Assembly (NCBI GenBank): GCA_021161495.1
Contig: JAGHAO010000196.1
Coordinates: forward strand, 1-6,779
Source of the DNA: Caldisericaceae bacterium
GTDB lineage: Bacteria > Caldisericota > Caldisericia > Caldisericales > Caldisericaceae
Length of the DNA stretch: 6,779 nucleotides
Direction: 5' to 3'
Shown here one piece after another: positions 5,512 to 6,779 of this stretch (position 1 is its first letter; each line of letters begins with the position of its first letter). The position numbers and the translations under genes were made by a program. The notes under the pieces were generated by a model, which saw only the letters and a program-made list of their open reading frames with translations, was not told the origin of the DNA and did not search any database.

Positions 5512-6056
5512 AATCCAAGCTCCTTTGATATTGATTTCATTGCATTAAGCGCAATCTCTACAAATTCTTCGAGAGAAAACCCTATTTCCGAACATGCCGC
5601 GATCTGCTCTCTGTTTGCACCCGATGCAAATCTCCTTTCTTTAAACCTTTTCAAGACGAAATCCGCATCAACGTTGGAAAGTTTTTTGCCTTTTACCAAT
5701 GCGCAAGCCGTTATTAATCCGCTTATCGGATCCGCAGAATATAACGCTTTGTCAAGCAGAGATTTTCTTGGAGTTCCCGTCATCGGATTATGTGCTTTCA
5801 CCGCATACGTAATATCGGCGGGAAATCCCATTTTTTCGAGCATCTGCGCCCCTATAATGCCGTGGAACTTCGGCGTATTCCTCGTTTTACCGAGGTCAAT
5901 ATCATGCATTAAACCGGCAATTCCCCATTTATCCGCATCTTCTCCGAACCTCTCCGCAAGTTTTCGCATTATTGCTTCAACGGCAAGCGAATGCTTAATA
6001 AGGTTTTCATTTTTAAGATTCTTTTTCAAAGCATCCAATAACTCGTTTCTTTCCAT
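5508..6056 (-). CDS. HD-domain metal-dependent phosphohydrolase
   Basis: The 182-residue protein has the HD superfamily set: His22 in NLIKHSLAVEAIM, His51-Asp52 in AGLMHDIDLGK, His65 (FHGIIGAQML), His89 (AVKAHN) and Asp109 (ALYSADPISGLI). These bind the divalent metal(s) used to cleave phosphate esters. The sequence resembles the short stand-alone HDIG-type proteins of anaerobes; their nucleotide or other substrate is not known. The ATG at 6054-6056 is chosen because GGGAGA (6061-6066) precedes it and because the only good -10 box ends at 6085. That would leave the alternative TTG at 6072-6074 almost without a leader; an ATG at 6066-6068 has no good site. It is the first gene of the two-gene unit, and its stop overlaps the TPR-CofE start by four bases, suggesting linked functions. 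Confidence 0.88.
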   Translation of the reverse strand: MERNELLDALKKNLKNENLIKHSLAVEAIMRKLAERFGEDADKWGIAGLMHDIDLGKTRNTPKFHGIIGAQMLEKMGFPADITYAVKAHNPMTGTPRKSLLDKALYSADPISGLITACALVKGKKLSNVDADFVLKRFKERRFASGANREQIAACSEIGFSLEEFVEIALNAMKSISKELGL

Positions 6057-6070
6057 AATATCTCCCATGA

Positions 6071-6080
6071 ACAAATTTGT
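6071..6080. promoter_or_regulatory. Perfect 10-bp palindrome ACAAATTTGT in the divergent promoter region
   Basis: The palindrome overlaps the plus-strand -35 box (6077-6082) and the expected minus-strand transcription start (near 6078). The next-but-one flanking bases (G6069, C6082) also pair. A dimeric regulator bound here could affect both genes. This is a candidate operator only. Confidence 0.35.
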
Positions 6081-6105
6081 CCTTATTATAAAAGAAATGT
6101 ATAAT
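6077..6105 (+). promoter_or_regulatory. Promoter of the secreted DUF11-PKD gene
   Basis: TTGTCC (6077-6082) and a perfect TATAAT (6100-6105) are spaced by 17 bases. Transcription would start near 6112, leaving a leader of roughly 28 bases containing AGGAGGT before the ATG at 6140. Confidence 0.65.
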
Positions 6106-6113
6106 TAACAAAA
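6085..6113 (-). promoter_or_regulatory. Promoter of the HD/TPR-CofE operon
   Basis: On the minus strand a perfect TATAAT (6085-6090) is preceded by a weak -35, either TTGTTA (6106-6111, 15-base spacer) or TTTTGT (6108-6113, 17-base spacer). It overlaps the plus-strand promoter almost completely, so RNA polymerase could occupy only one direction at a time. Confidence 0.55.
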
Positions 6114-6139
6114 GTTCGTGCCCAGGAGGTGGATAGGAT

Positions 6140-6779
6140 ATGAAAAGATTATTTATATTTTTATTGGCTTTCCTGCTGATTATGAGCGCATTTTTACCCC
6201 GATACGAAGCATTTTCCGCAGATAAGCCTGTATTGACAATTGAAAAGATAGGGCCGGTAAATGCGGCCCCGGGAAGTGTAGGTGTATATAGAATCACACT
6301 CAAAAACATCGGTAGCGGCACTGCGACAAATACGGTAGTAAAAGACTTTTTACCGAATGGAATCGTATTTTTGTCTGCTCACCCTACACCTTCTTCGGTT
6401 TATCAGGATCCGTTTTACGGTGAGGTTCTCCGGTGGAATGTAGGAGATTTTGAGCCTGGTAGTAACAAAAGTTTTACGATCAGAGTACGTTTTCCTTCAT
6501 TTGTGAACGGTTGTGTTGTGTTTAGAAACAGAGCAGTTGCTTTTGCAGATAATGCGAATAAAGTAGAAACTATTTTTGATACAATTGTGTGTGCACCGAA
6601 TGGGAATAATGAAGGCGGAAGCGGGGGTTCGGGAGGAAGCGGAGGAAATACAGTAAACCCCATTAACGTTTCCATCAACCCACCCGAAAAGATCTGCATA
6701 GGCGCAAAGTCAAAGTTCGTATTTACATTTACAGGCGGAGTTCCTCCGTATGAATATACGGTGAACTTCGGAGACGGAA
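6140..6779 (+). CDS. Secreted surface protein: signal peptide, DUF11 domain, Gly/Ser linker, PKD domain start (runs off right edge)
   Basis: 213 residues are visible with no stop before the edge. Residues 1-19 (MKRLFIFLLAFLLIMSAFL) form a basic then hydrophobic signal peptide, probably cleaved somewhere between residues 17 and 27. Residues about 30-150 match the DUF11 repeat family (LTIEKIGPVNAAPGSVGVYR, then NIGSGTATNTVVKDFLPNGI, RWNVGDFEPGS, FRNRAVAFAD), an immunoglobulin-like fold common in bacterial and archaeal cell-surface proteins. Residues 154-170 are a flexible EGGSGGSGGSGG linker. Residues 177-213 begin a PKD-type domain ending at the edge in GGVPPYEYTVNFGDG. Cys125 and Cys151 could form a disulphide. 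AGGAGGT (6124-6130) lies nine bases before the ATG. It is divergent from the HD gene. A structural or adhesive role outside the cell is inferred; the missing C-terminus should tell how it is anchored. Confidence 0.9.
   Translation, partial: MKRLFIFLLAFLLIMSAFLPRYEAFSADKPVLTIEKIGPVNAAPGSVGVYRITLKNIGSGTATNTVVKDFLPNGIVFLSAHPTPSSVYQDPFYGEVLRWNVGDFEPGSNKSFTIRVRFPSFVNGCVVFRNRAVAFADNANKVETIFDTIVCAPNGNNEGGSGGSGGSGGNTVNPINVSINPPEKICIGAKSKFVFTFTGGVPPYEYTVNFGDG

Noticed and set aside
6069..6082. LexA/SOS-box-like site GAACAAATTTGTCC
   Set aside because: The Firmicute box needs GAAC-N4-GTTC; here the right arm is TTGT at the wrong register, so only a simple palindrome remains.
5398..6108. Long plus-strand open frame (236 codons) opposite the HD and TPR-CofE genes
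   Set aside because: It lies antisense to two genes with clear domain motifs, has no family resemblance and is serine/isoleucine/phenylalanine rich, as expected of a codon-usage shadow.

Overview
The window is AT-rich and bacterial. It has strong AGGAGG-type ribosome binding sites, short intergenic gaps and good sigma-70-like promoters. The gene content (DUF2089 regulator, SHOCT-like/YvlB proteins, a DUF4097 protein, a CofE-like protein, an HD hydrolase, a DUF11/PKD surface protein) points to a low-GC, probably anaerobic and possibly thermophilic lineage of Clostridia, Caldisericota or Dictyoglomus type. The exact taxon cannot be fixed from the sequence.

Layout. (1) Positions 1-425 are a decayed zone. 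It opens with the 3' end (minus strand) of a type ISP-like restriction-modification gene, whose large N-terminal part is missing, followed by about 240 bases with no convincing gene. (2) Positions 426-4170 hold a five-gene minus-strand operon. Its order of transcription is: DUF2089 zinc-ribbon/HTH regulator, SHOCT-DUF4097 protein, small SHOCT-like protein, MATE efflux transporter, small four-helix membrane protein. One clear promoter (TTGACA-16-TAAAAT) and a perfect inverted repeat precede it. (3) Positions 4182-6090 hold a two-gene minus-strand operon: an HD-domain phosphohydrolase, translationally coupled through an ATGA overlap to a TPR protein fused to a CofE-like (F420-0:glutamate ligase-like) domain. 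It ends in a rho-independent terminator just upstream of the next promoter. (4) From 6140 a plus-strand gene begins a secreted DUF11-(GGS)n-PKD surface protein that runs off the right edge. It shares a compact divergent promoter region with the HD gene.

The most interesting unit is the five-gene operon. The first three proteins all carry the same short helical hairpin (SHOCT/YvlB-like), C-terminal in the putative regulator and N-terminal in the next two. The operon continues into an efflux pump and a small membrane protein. By analogy with YvlB/LiaX proteins of Firmicutes, I infer an envelope-stress or drug-response module with a DUF2089 protein as its regulator. The second notable item is the TPR-CofE-like fusion paired with an HD hydrolase, whose substrate cannot be told from sequence. 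No RNA genes, CRISPR arrays or intact mobile elements were seen.
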